From Gammaproteobacteria bacterium (lineage in GTDB: Bacteria > Pseudomonadota > Gammaproteobacteria > Pseudomonadales > Pseudohongiellaceae): DNA of 64,000 nt. Position 1 is the stretch's first letter. The number at the start of each line of letters is the position of its first letter. A program made the position numbers and the translations under genes. The notes under the pieces are model-generated. The model was given only the letters and a program-made list of their open reading frames with translations, ran no database searches and was not told where the DNA came from. The DNA lies in NCBI GenBank assembly GCA_028818225.1, contig JAPPOG010000004.1, positions 62,001-126,000 of the forward strand, in the 5' to 3' direction. Positions 50,655 through 59,407 of this stretch are shown piece by piece.

Positions 50655-50825
50655 ATGATCTCGAAAGAGACGATGAGTGAGTACATGGAAGTACGACTTT
50701 TGCGAAGCAAATGCGAGCTCGAAGAATTTCAGGAAAATCGCACTTTTGCGCCAGAATATTTTGAGCGACTGAGAAAAAATACAGGGAAGTATTTTTACGA
50801 TCAAGGGAACAAAATATGGAAATAA
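50655..50825 (+). CDS. Small ORF overlapping the coxG-like start
   Basis: Not in ORF track; MISKETMSEYMEVRLLRSKCELEEFQENRTFAPEYFERLRKNTGKYFYDQGNKIWK*. Confidence 0.35.
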   Translation: MISKETMSEYMEVRLLRSKCELEEFQENRTFAPEYFERLRKNTGKYFYDQGNKIWK

Positions 50826-51268
50826 TTTCAGAGCAGCGAATTCCAGCTTCACGGGATGAAGTTTGGGCAGCGCTGAATGATACAGAAATTCTAAAACAGG
50901 CCATGCCTGGTTGTGAAAGTTTCGAAGCAATTGAAGAAAATGTGTTCGAAGCAAAAATTACCGCCAAGGTGGGCCCGGTTAAAGCCAAATTCAAATTCAA
51001 TGTTGAGCTGACCGATATTGATGCTCCCAATGGTTATACAATCAAGGGAGAGGGCCAGGGTGGTGTAGCCGGATTCGCCAAGGGATCCGCTAAAGTCGAT
51101 CTCACGGAAGACGGGGTTGAGACAATTCTCGCCTACAATGTCCAGGCCAATGTTGGCGGCAAACTCGCCCAGCTTGGCGCACGTTTAATCGATGGCACAG
51201 CAAAGAAAATGGCCGATGAGTTTTTCGGTAATTTCAACGAGTTACTGGGCGGTACTGATTCCGCTTGA
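50816..51268 (+). CDS. CoxG-like SRPBCC protein
   Basis: RIPASRDEVWAALNDTEILKQAMPGCESFE; first in cox-like cluster. Confidence 0.88.
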   Translation: MEIISEQRIPASRDEVWAALNDTEILKQAMPGCESFEAIEENVFEAKITAKVGPVKAKFKFNVELTDIDAPNGYTIKGEGQGGVAGFAKGSAKVDLTEDGVETILAYNVQANVGGKLAQLGARLIDGTAKKMADEFFGNFNELLGGTDSA

Positions 51269-51424
51269 CCTCTGCCTGCCAATCTCTGAAACTGGCTAGC
51301 CCGCATTTCGCATCAAATGCTTATGAATTGTGGGTTTTGCCCAGCTTGAGTTAATCGAGTGACAAGAAAGAAGTTGTGGCGCTGTGCCAGTGGATAGCGT
51401 CCAGAAAATGAAGGGAGAGAGACC

Positions 51425-51895
51425 ATGCTAACCGTATCAATGAAGGTCAACGAACAGGCTGTTAGTGGAGAGGTGGAAGACCGCACTCTGCTCGTTGAAT
51501 TCCTGAGAGAAAATTTGCGCTTAACTGGAACCCATGTTGGTTGTGACACGAGCCAGTGTGGTGCCTGTGTCGTTCATGTGGACGGCGCGTCAGTTAAGTC
51601 TTGCACCATGTTGGCGGTGCAAGCTGATGGCTGTGACGTGACCACTATCGAAGGTCTTACTAATGGCGCCGAATTACATCCCATGCAACAGGCATTTAAA
51701 GACAACCATGGTTTGCAATGTGGTTTTTGTACGCCGGGCATGGTGATGAGCGCAATCGATATCGTTAATCGCAATGGAAGCGGTGTTGACGAAGCAACAG
51801 TACGTAAGGAATTAGAAGGTAATATCTGTCGCTGCACTGGTTATCACAATATTGTGAAAGCGGTTCAGGCTGGCGCCAAGAATATGGGGGGCTAG
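51425..51895 (+). CDS. CoxS-like (2Fe-2S)-binding subunit
   Basis: [51 protein letters not shown]. Confidence 0.95.
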   Translation: MLTVSMKVNEQAVSGEVEDRTLLVEFLRENLRLTGTHVGCDTSQCGACVVHVDGASVKSCTMLAVQADGCDVTTIEGLTNGAELHPMQQAFKDNHGLQCGFCTPGMVMSAIDIVNRNGSGVDEATVRKELEGNICRCTGYHNIVKAVQAGAKNMGG

Positions 51896-51898
51896 CAC

Positions 51899-54250
51899 AT
51901 GGCTGAGAATGGAATTGGCGCCAATGTGCGTCGTAAAGAAGATCATCGATTTCTCACTGGTAAAGGAAACTATACCGATGATTTAAATGTTGCGGGGCAG
52001 ACCCATGCTTACTTTGTAAGATCCCCCCATGCCCATGCCACTATTAACAGTGTTGATACATCCGCCGCCGCAGCTGCCGAGGGTGTGGTTGCAGTTTTAA
52101 CCGGCGATGATTTGGCCGCCGATGGCATTGGGCCGCTGATTTGCGGTGTGAATGTCACCAGTGATGATGGTGAGCCTCATCGCGCACCTGTGCATTCCGC
52201 CCTGGCTCAGGGCAAAGTTAACTATGTGGGTGATCATGTTGCGGTAGTCATCGCAGAGACTCTTGCGCAAGCGAAAGATGCTGCAGAAAAAGTAGAGGTG
52301 GATTACGGCATACTCCCTGCCGTGACTGCAACTGCTTCTGCTGCCGATGAGGGGCAGCAACAAATTCATGATGTTGCACCGAATAACATCTGTTATAACT
52401 GGCCATTCGGTGATAAAGAAGCTGTGGATGCAGCTTTCGAATCGGCTCACAAAATTTCTTCCCTGGACCTGATTAACAATCGCATGGTTACCAATGCCAT
52501 GGAGCCTCGCGCTGCTGTCGGCGAATACAATTCCGGCACCGAAGAAATTACTTTGCATCTGACAACTCAAAATCCTCACGTGCATCGGTTGGTAATGTCG
52601 GCATTTAATCAGCTGGCCCCCGAGCACAAACTGCGTGTTGTCGGGCCGGATGTTGGCGGTGGATTCGGTGTTAAGATTTTTGTTTATGCAGAGGAACTGG
52701 TTGTAGGTTGGGCCTGTCGCAAAGTAAATCGTCCGGTTAAATGGACCTCTGACAGAACCGAAGCCTTCCTCGCCGATGCCCATGGTCGCGACCACGTGGC
52801 GCATGCGGAAATGGCGCTGGATGAAAACGGCAAGTTCCTGGCAATGCGAGTTAACACCACGGCAAACCTTGGCGCTTATCTTTCAACCTTTGCCACCATG
52901 GTGCCCAGTTACCTTTATGCATTTCTCTTAGCTGGGCAATACTCGACACCGCTTATCTATTCAGAAGTAAAAGCAGTGTTTACCAATACGGCGCCAGTAG
53001 ATGCCTGTCGTGGCGCCGGAAGACCGGAAGCCACTTTTTTATTGGAAAGACTGGTGGATGTCTGTGCCGAAGATATGGGGCTGGATCCGGCGGAAATTCG
53101 CCGACGGAATTTTATTCCCGTCGATGCCTTCCCTTATCAGACACCTGTGGTGCAGTGCTATGACTCTGGCGATTATAATGCTGCGCTGGATAAGGCTCTG
53201 GCACTTGCTGATTACGACGGCTTTGCTGGTCGTGCCGAAGAAGCAAAATCACGAGGTAAGCGACGTGGTATTGGTCTTTCTTCTTATGTTGAGGCTTGCG
53301 GTATCGCGCCTTCCCAAGCGGTAGGGCAACTTGGTGCAGGAGTAGGACTCTGGGAAAGTGCCCAGGTTCGATTCAATCCAACTGGTAACGTTCAGGTCTT
53401 TACCGGAACCCACTCCCATGGTCAGGGTCATGAAACGACTTTTGCCCAGTTAGTTACCGAGCAGTTAGGAGTTCCCATTGAAAATATCGAAGTGATTCAC
53501 GGTGATACTGCCAAGACGCAATTCGGCATGGGTACATATGGATCCCGTTCACTGGCAGTGGGTGGCGTTGCCATTGCTAAAGCCTGTGAAAAGCTAATCG
53601 AAAAAGGCAAAAAGATTGCAGCCCATGCACTGGAAGCTGCTGAAGGTGATATTGAATTTGCCGATGGCAATTTCATTGTTGCCGGCACCGATAAGGCAAT
53701 GAATATTGCCGAAGTTGCGTTCAATGCCTATGTACCACATTCCTATCCAGAAGGATTGGAGCCCGGGTTTGATGAAAATGCCTTCTTCGACCCGATGAAC
53801 TTTTCTTTCCCGGCTGGCACCCACATCTGTGAGGTAGAAGTGGATCCTGATACCGGAGAGGTGGAGATCGTAAAGTACTCGGCGGTGGATGACTTCGGCA
53901 AGCTGATCAATCCAATGATTGTAGAAGGACAGGTGCATGGTGGCATTGTTCATGGTGTAGGACAGGCATTACTGGAAGGTTGTCAGTACGATACTGATGG
54001 CCAGTTGGTAACAGCTTCCTATATGGATTACGCCATGCCGCGGGCCGACAATGTGCCGAGTTTTGATGTGGATTATGCGCCAACCAATCCGCCCCATAAC
54101 CCTTTAGGTGTGAAAGGTTGCGGTGAGGCTGGGGCAATCGGCGCGCCTCCTGCGGTAATCAATGCGATTACTAATGCGCTGGGCATCAAACATATCGACA
54201 TGCCAGCAACACCAGAAAATGTCTGGCGCGCTGCTCAGTCAGCCGGTTAA
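51899..54250 (+). CDS. CoxL-like molybdopterin-binding large subunit (xanthine dehydrogenase family)
   Basis: [33 protein letters not shown]; active-site-like [30 protein letters not shown]. Confidence 0.93.
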   Translation: MAENGIGANVRRKEDHRFLTGKGNYTDDLNVAGQTHAYFVRSPHAHATINSVDTSAAAAAEGVVAVLTGDDLAADGIGPLICGVNVTSDDGEPHRAPVHSALAQGKVNYVGDHVAVVIAETLAQAKDAAEKVEVDYGILPAVTATASAADEGQQQIHDVAPNNICYNWPFGDKEAVDAAFESAHKISSLDLINNRMVTNAMEPRAAVGEYNSGTEEITLHLTTQNPHVHRLVMSAFNQLAPEHKLRVVGPDVGGGFGVKIFVYAEELVVGWACRKVNRPVKWTSDRTEAFLADAHGRDHVAHAEMALDENGKFLAMRVNTTANLGAYLSTFATMVPSYLYAFLLAGQYSTPLIYSEVKAVFTNTAPVDACRGAGRPEATFLLERLVDVCAEDMGLDPAEIRRRNFIPVDAFPYQTPVVQCYDSGDYNAALDKALALADYDGFAGRAEEAKSRGKRRGIGLSSYVEACGIAPSQAVGQLGAGVGLWESAQVRFNPTGNVQVFTGTHSHGQGHETTFAQLVTEQLGVPIENIEVIHGDTAKTQFGMGTYGSRSLAVGGVAIAKACEKLIEKGKKIAAHALEAAEGDIEFADGNFIVAGTDKAMNIAEVAFNAYVPHSYPEGLEPGFDENAFFDPMNFSFPAGTHICEVEVDPDTGEVEIVKYSAVDDFGKLINPMIVEGQVHGGIVHGVGQALLEGCQYDTDGQLVTASYMDYAMPRADNVPSFDVDYAPTNPPHNPLGVKGCGEAGAIGAPPAVINAITNALGIKHIDMPATPENVWRAAQSAG

Positions 54251-54270
54251 GAGATTGAGGACAAAACACT

Positions 54271-55111
54271 ATGTACAATTTTTCCTATCAAAAAGTTACC
54301 AGCGTCGATGACGCGGTTGAGGCAATGCAGAAGGCCGATGACGGCAAATTTGTTGCTGGTGGTCAAACCATGTTGCCAACCATGAAGCATCGTCTCGCCA
54401 GCCCAAGTGATGTTATCGACCTGGGTGGAATCGAAGACTTAAAAGGTATATGCATGGATGGAGATGCTATCTCTATTGGCGCAATGACCACTCATGCCGA
54501 AGTCGCTGCATCCAGTGATGTGCAGAGCGCAATTCCCGCCCTGGCTAAACTTGCTGGCAATATCGGCGATCCGGCCGTACGCAACCGCGGCACCATTGGT
54601 GGTTCTATTGCCAATAATGATCCAGCGGCTGACTATCCTGCAGCTGTCATTGCCCTCGGCGCAACGGTTAAAACCAACAAGCGGGAAATCGCGGGAGACG
54701 AATTCTTCACTGGCATGTTCGAAACTGCGCTGGAGGAAGATGAACTGATTACTTCCATTTCTTTTCCCAAGACAGAAGCAGCTGCTTACATGAAGTTCGA
54801 AAATCCTGCTTCTCGTTACGCCATTGTCGGGGTGTTCGTCGCCAAATCAGGGGATGAGGTGAAAGTGGTCGTTACTGGAGCCACCGCCTGTGAGCACCGA
54901 GGGATGCGGCTGTAACGTTACTGGAGCCACCGCCTGTGCGCACCGAGGGATGCGGCTGGAAGAAGCCCTCAAGGGAAATTTTTCCACCGCTGCAGTCGAT
55001 GCTGTCGAGCTCCCGGTAGAAAAAATGAACGCAGACATTCATGCCAGCGCCGAATACCGTGCTCACCTGGTCAAGGTGATGACCAAGCGTGCTGTTGAGG
55101 CCTGTTTGTAG
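54271..55111 (+). pseudogene. CoxM-like FAD-binding subunit, frameshifted by a 46-bp tandem duplication
   Basis: VAGGQTMLPTMKHRLASPSDVIDLGGI; NIGDPAVRNRGTIGGSIANNDPAADYPAA; duplication at 54871-54962 shifts frame. Confidence 0.85.
54871..54962. repeat. 46-bp tandem direct repeat (2 copies)
   Basis: gttactggagccaccgcctgtgAgcaccgagggatgcggctg / gttactggagccaccgcctgtgCgcaccgagggatgcggctg, offset 46 nt. Confidence 0.95.
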
Positions 55112-55114
55112 TTT

Positions 55115-56032
55115 ATGGCAACTGCCTTACCAGCCAATATCGATGAAACCCTGTTGCTACTGAATGGCGCGGACTACATTGCTGACCGTTCTTTAGCGAC
55201 AACGCTTTTTCTTTCTTTGAAAATGGGTAAACCACTTTTCCTGGAAGGCGAGGCTGGAGTTGGTAAAACAGAAATTGCCAAGGTGCTTTCATCGGCACTG
55301 GGCAGAAAGCTGGTTCGCTTGCAATGTTATGAAGGATTGGATGTTGCTTCTGCGGTTTATGAATGGAATTACTCACGGCAGATGATCGAAATTCGTCTGG
55401 CCGAAGCTGCGGGAGCGGTAGATAAAGCCAGACTCTCTGACAATGTTTTTTCCGAAGGCTTTCTCATTGAACGGCCCTTATTAGAAGCCCTAAAAGCCGA
55501 TGAATCAGGCCCGCCGGTTCTGCTTATCGATGAGCTGGATAGAACCGACGAGCCCTTCGAAGCATTCCTGTTGGAAATCCTTTCCGATTTTCAAATTACT
55601 ATTCCGGAAATCGGCACAGTTAAAGCCGATGCTCCGCCTATTGTAATTATTACTTCCAATAGAACTCGTGAAATCCATGATGCTTTGAAGCGACGTTGTC
55701 TCTATCACTGGGTTGACTACCCGAGCGCCGCAAGAGAACTGGAAATCGTTGCCACCAAACTGCCAGGCATCGATAAAGAGCTCAGCGCGCAACTCGTTGC
55801 TTTCGTGCAGAAGCTTCGGGATGAAGATTTGTTCAAGTTACCGGGCGTTGCTGAAACCCTGGATTGGGCAGATGCACTTACCCAACTGGATAAAGTCGCA
55901 CTGGATAGCGAAGCAATCGACAATACCCTGGGTACACTACTTAAATACCAGGACGATATTGTCAAAATTCGCGGCAGTGAAGCGGCACAGATTCTCGAAC
56001 AGGTGAAGGCGGAACTCGCCGAAGCCTCATAA
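55115..56032 (+). CDS. CoxD-like MoxR AAA ATPase
   Basis: GEAGVGKTEIAK; LLIDELDRTDEPFEAFLLEIL; ITSNRTREIHDALKRRC. Confidence 0.92.
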   Translation: MATALPANIDETLLLLNGADYIADRSLATTLFLSLKMGKPLFLEGEAGVGKTEIAKVLSSALGRKLVRLQCYEGLDVASAVYEWNYSRQMIEIRLAEAAGAVDKARLSDNVFSEGFLIERPLLEALKADESGPPVLLIDELDRTDEPFEAFLLEILSDFQITIPEIGTVKADAPPIVIITSNRTREIHDALKRRCLYHWVDYPSAARELEIVATKLPGIDKELSAQLVAFVQKLRDEDLFKLPGVAETLDWADALTQLDKVALDSEAIDNTLGTLLKYQDDIVKIRGSEAAQILEQVKAELAEAS

Positions 56033-56043
56033 AAGGCTCCTGG

Positions 56044-57237
56044 ATGGTCCAAGCTCCTATTGAAGGTAAAATCGCGGAAAACATCATGTTATTTGCGCGT
56101 CTTCTGCGCTCTGCTGGATTTCCAGTGGGGCCAGGCAAGGTAATCGATGCCATCAAAGCTGCTGAACTGGTTGGCATTGGTTCACAGGAAGATCTTTACT
56201 GGGCTCTGTTCTCACAGTTTGTTAACCGCAACGATCAACGTGAGATATTCGATCAGGCCTTTCATATTTTCTGGCGTAATCCACAAATAATGCAACGGAT
56301 GATGGGTGCGATGCTTCCAACCGTGCGCATTGAGCAAGATGACTTGCAGGAGATGAGCAAAAGGCTATCTGACGCAATGTCCAGCGGTAATGAACATTCA
56401 CAGGCAAACCGGGAGTCTGAACAAATCGAGTTCGATGCCAGTTTTACTTTCTCCGATAAAGAAGTGTTGCAGGAAAAAGATTTTGAAGAGATGACTGCCC
56501 AGGAAATAGCACAGGCGAAGAAAGCGATTGAAAAACTGCGCCTGCCAATCATGAATGTACCCACTCGACGTTTTCAGCGTAGTGAATCTAATAAACAAAT
56601 TGATATGCGTGCTACTTTACGGGCGGCCCTGCGATCACCAGATTCCATTCCTCTCAGGTTTAAAAAACGAAAACAGCGTCATCCTCCTTTAGTGATGCTC
56701 TGCGATATTTCCGGTTCCATGAGTCAATACAGCAGAATGTTTCTTCATTTCATGCATGCCATTACTAACGATAGAGATCGTGTTCATTGCTTTGTGTTTG
56801 GTACACGCTTAACCAACATCTCAAGGCATCTAAGACATCGGGATGTTGATATCGCGCTGGAAAAGTCTTCCGATGCAGTTAGAGACTGGTCCGGTGGCAC
56901 CCGTATTGGTTCCTGTTTGAAACAGTTCAATAACTTCTGGTCACGTCGTGTGCTAGCCCAGGGCGCGGTATGCATACTGATTACCGATGGCCTGGATAGA
57001 GAGGAGGCCGATGGGCTGGAAAAGGAAATGGAACGCTTATCCAAATCTACTCGTCGCTTGATCTGGCTGAATCCTTTGTTGCGCTATGAGGGATTTGAAC
57101 CTAAGGCAAAAGGGGTAAGAACCATGTTGCCTTTCGTGGATGATTTTAAATCTGTGCATAACCTGCAGAGTCTAATGAACCTGTCTGCAGTACTCTCTCA
57201 GCCGGCTGAAGAGTTCCATTTTCCGCTTTCAGCTTAG
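56044..57237 (+). CDS. CoxE-like VWA domain protein
   Basis: MIDAS-like CDISGSMSQYS; GGTRIGSCL; ILITDGLDREE. Confidence 0.92.
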   Translation: MVQAPIEGKIAENIMLFARLLRSAGFPVGPGKVIDAIKAAELVGIGSQEDLYWALFSQFVNRNDQREIFDQAFHIFWRNPQIMQRMMGAMLPTVRIEQDDLQEMSKRLSDAMSSGNEHSQANRESEQIEFDASFTFSDKEVLQEKDFEEMTAQEIAQAKKAIEKLRLPIMNVPTRRFQRSESNKQIDMRATLRAALRSPDSIPLRFKKRKQRHPPLVMLCDISGSMSQYSRMFLHFMHAITNDRDRVHCFVFGTRLTNISRHLRHRDVDIALEKSSDAVRDWSGGTRIGSCLKQFNNFWSRRVLAQGAVCILITDGLDREEADGLEKEMERLSKSTRRLIWLNPLLRYEGFEPKAKGVRTMLPFVDDFKSVHNLQSLMNLSAVLSQPAEEFHFPLSA

Positions 57238-57322
57238 ATAGCCAATAATTCAGGCATGCCATTCAGTTATTGAATGGTAAAAAAATGTCGATTACAGTAG
57301 CAAAAAACAGCCAAATCATTCT

Positions 57323-57535
57323 ATGAGCAGAACCATGAAAAATCTGCTATGCCTCAGTATCTCCGCAACTCTTACAATATCCACTAATGCAATCGCGCGG
57401 GATTGTAGCGCCTCAAAAACTGAGCGCGGGGAGCCTGAATTACAGAGTACGGAGCAATTCAGCTCCAATATGGCATTAACCATCATCGGATCGATTCTAT
57501 TTGCCTTATTCAATAGGAATTCGGATGTCGATTAA
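57323..57535 (+). CDS. Small exported hypothetical protein
   Basis: 70 aa with signal-like N-terminus and C-terminal hydrophobic stretch. Confidence 0.4.
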   Translation: MSRTMKNLLCLSISATLTISTNAIARDCSASKTERGEPELQSTEQFSSNMALTIIGSILFALFNRNSDVD

Positions 57536-57734
57536 TAAAGCTACTCCTCTGATTCGAAATATTGCCATCTATCTGGTATTGCTAGCATTGCTCATCCCCT
57601 GGTACTGGCCAGAAGGTGAAGCGCGCATACTCTTCGGTTTTCCCATCTGGATTCTCGCCAGTCTTGGCGCATTGTTCCTGACTTCCTGTTTTACCGCCTG
57701 GTTGTGTTTGCGTAATAAAGGAAGTGCAGATTGA
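57525..57734 (+). CDS. DUF3311-like small membrane protein
   Basis: Two TM segments immediately upstream of the symporter. Confidence 0.6.
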   Translation: MSINKATPLIRNIAIYLVLLALLIPWYWPEGEARILFGFPIWILASLGALFLTSCFTAWLCLRNKGSAD

Positions 57735-59254
57735 GTAACGTACTTCCATTCGGTCTTGGTGCCTGGCTGTTTTTTTCTTTTTACCTCAGCACTTTGCTGT
57801 TGCTTGGTTGGCTTGGACGCAAAGCGCGCAAAGAGGATTCCATGCAAGATTTTTACCTTGCTGGCAGAGGCTTTGGCTTTTTTGTTTTGTTCTTAACGCT
57901 TTATGCGACGCAATACAGTGGCAATACAGTTTTCGGTGTTACCGGTGCAACTTACCGTATTGGCTTCCCATGGTTGATCGCCGTGCATTACATGTTAGCC
58001 ATCGTGGTGTTCTTCCAGGTGTTTGCATTCAAGTTGCAACCGTTAGCACAAAAGAAAGGATTCGTTACGCCAGTAGATTTTATTCGCTATCGATTCGATT
58101 CCCGCACCCTGGCAACACTTGCATCAATTGTAATGATTATCGCTCTTAGTAATTATTTACTGGCGCAACTTATGACCATGGGCCGTGCCTTGCAAGGTCT
58201 TGCCGGGCCTAACGGTGATATTGCCTACAATTATGGTGTTGTTGGGTTAGCTTTAATCATGGTGGTTTACGGTACTTTGGGCGGTTTACGTGCGATCGCC
58301 TGGACAGACGTGATTCAGGGCTGTGTGTTGTTTGTTGGTTTTATGATCTTAATGCTACTCATGCTTTATCAGTTCGGTCCTATCTCCGAAGCGACTGCTG
58401 TTATCGCCCAATCTTCTGAACCGGAAAAACTGGCCCGACCCAATGCTTCCATGCAGAGAGAATGGCTGAGTTATATTCTTTTGGTTGGTATAGGGGGTGC
58501 GCTTTACCCGCAAGCTATTCAGCGTATGTATTCGGCTAAATCAGTAGGAACACTTAAACGCAGCTTCGCCACCATGGCATTCATGCCGTTCTTCTCTGTT
58601 CTGATTGCATTTATTGTCGGAATTTACGCACTGGCATTTGTGCCGGGGTTGGAAGGCGCTGATGCCGATCAGGCCATGTCCAGCATATTACGTATTATTC
58701 AGGAGCAAAGCTTTCTTGGTTACGCATTGGTAGTACTTATCTTTAGTGCGGTGCTGGCGGCGCTAATGTCTACCGCAGACTCGGCAATGCTTTCAATTTC
58801 TTCCATGTTCATCAAAGACATTTATGCCGTGCATTTTCGACCTGATGCCACAGAGTCAGAACTTACCAAAATGGGCAAGCGTTGTTCCTGGATTGTGGTT
58901 GGTGCGCTAACAATGTTGGCAATAATTTTAAAAGAACAAACTTCACTGATTGGTTTGCTGGATCGTAAGTTTGATCTCTTAGTGCAGATCGCACCGGCGT
59001 TTATGCTGGGGATTCACTGGATGGGCCTGCGCGCCGGTCCTGTTTTGATAGGATTGGTTACAGGATTGATTATCGCGCTATCACTTGCCTTTGGACCCTT
59101 CGATTTTATTGTCGATGGCAAAGTTTGGGGATTTCATCCGGGCATTTACGGGCTGGTGGTTAATCTGTCGCTTGCTGTTGGTGGTTCACTCTGGTTGGCA
59201 AGTAAAGAGGGAACTGATAGCGCAACGAAATTTGTTACGGTATCAGAAAAGTAG
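57731..59254 (+). CDS. Sodium:solute symporter family protein
   Basis: DFYLAGRGFGFFVLFLTLYATQYSGNTVFG; VYGTLGGLRAIAWTDVIQG; AALMSTADSAMLSISSMF. Confidence 0.92.
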   Translation: MSNVLPFGLGAWLFFSFYLSTLLLLGWLGRKARKEDSMQDFYLAGRGFGFFVLFLTLYATQYSGNTVFGVTGATYRIGFPWLIAVHYMLAIVVFFQVFAFKLQPLAQKKGFVTPVDFIRYRFDSRTLATLASIVMIIALSNYLLAQLMTMGRALQGLAGPNGDIAYNYGVVGLALIMVVYGTLGGLRAIAWTDVIQGCVLFVGFMILMLLMLYQFGPISEATAVIAQSSEPEKLARPNASMQREWLSYILLVGIGGALYPQAIQRMYSAKSVGTLKRSFATMAFMPFFSVLIAFIVGIYALAFVPGLEGADADQAMSSILRIIQEQSFLGYALVVLIFSAVLAALMSTADSAMLSISSMFIKDIYAVHFRPDATESELTKMGKRCSWIVVGALTMLAIILKEQTSLIGLLDRKFDLLVQIAPAFMLGIHWMGLRAGPVLIGLVTGLIIALSLAFGPFDFIVDGKVWGFHPGIYGLVVNLSLAVGGSLWLASKEGTDSATKFVTVSEK

Positions 59255-59386
59255 TAAATCTATTTTGCTATGCTTGGGTTGCCAAATTGCAATTGGAATT
59301 TCTTGTGGTTCATACACGCGGGCGAAGCGGCCTTTGGGTTTCTGTATGCTAAAGAAAAACCCACCGATGTCAGTTACTTTTGCCAT
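59243..59386 (-). pseudogene. Mini VOC/glyoxalase-like ORF with apparent internal deletion
   Basis: Not in ORF track; MAKVTDIGGFFFSIQKPKGRFARVYEPQEIPIAIWQPKHSKIDLLLF*, N-terminal and C-terminal VOC-like motifs joined. Confidence 0.45.
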
Positions 59387-59407
59387 CTTGTTTCCCCTGG
59401 TGTATTC

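Noticed and set aside
50407-51030. 207-aa minus-strand ORF
   Set aside because: Antisense to the GGT end and the coxG-like gene, which have clear family motifs; no recognisable domain in the antisense product
52097-52804. 235-aa minus-strand ORF inside coxL
   Set aside because: Antisense shadow ORF of a strongly conserved molybdopterin subunit
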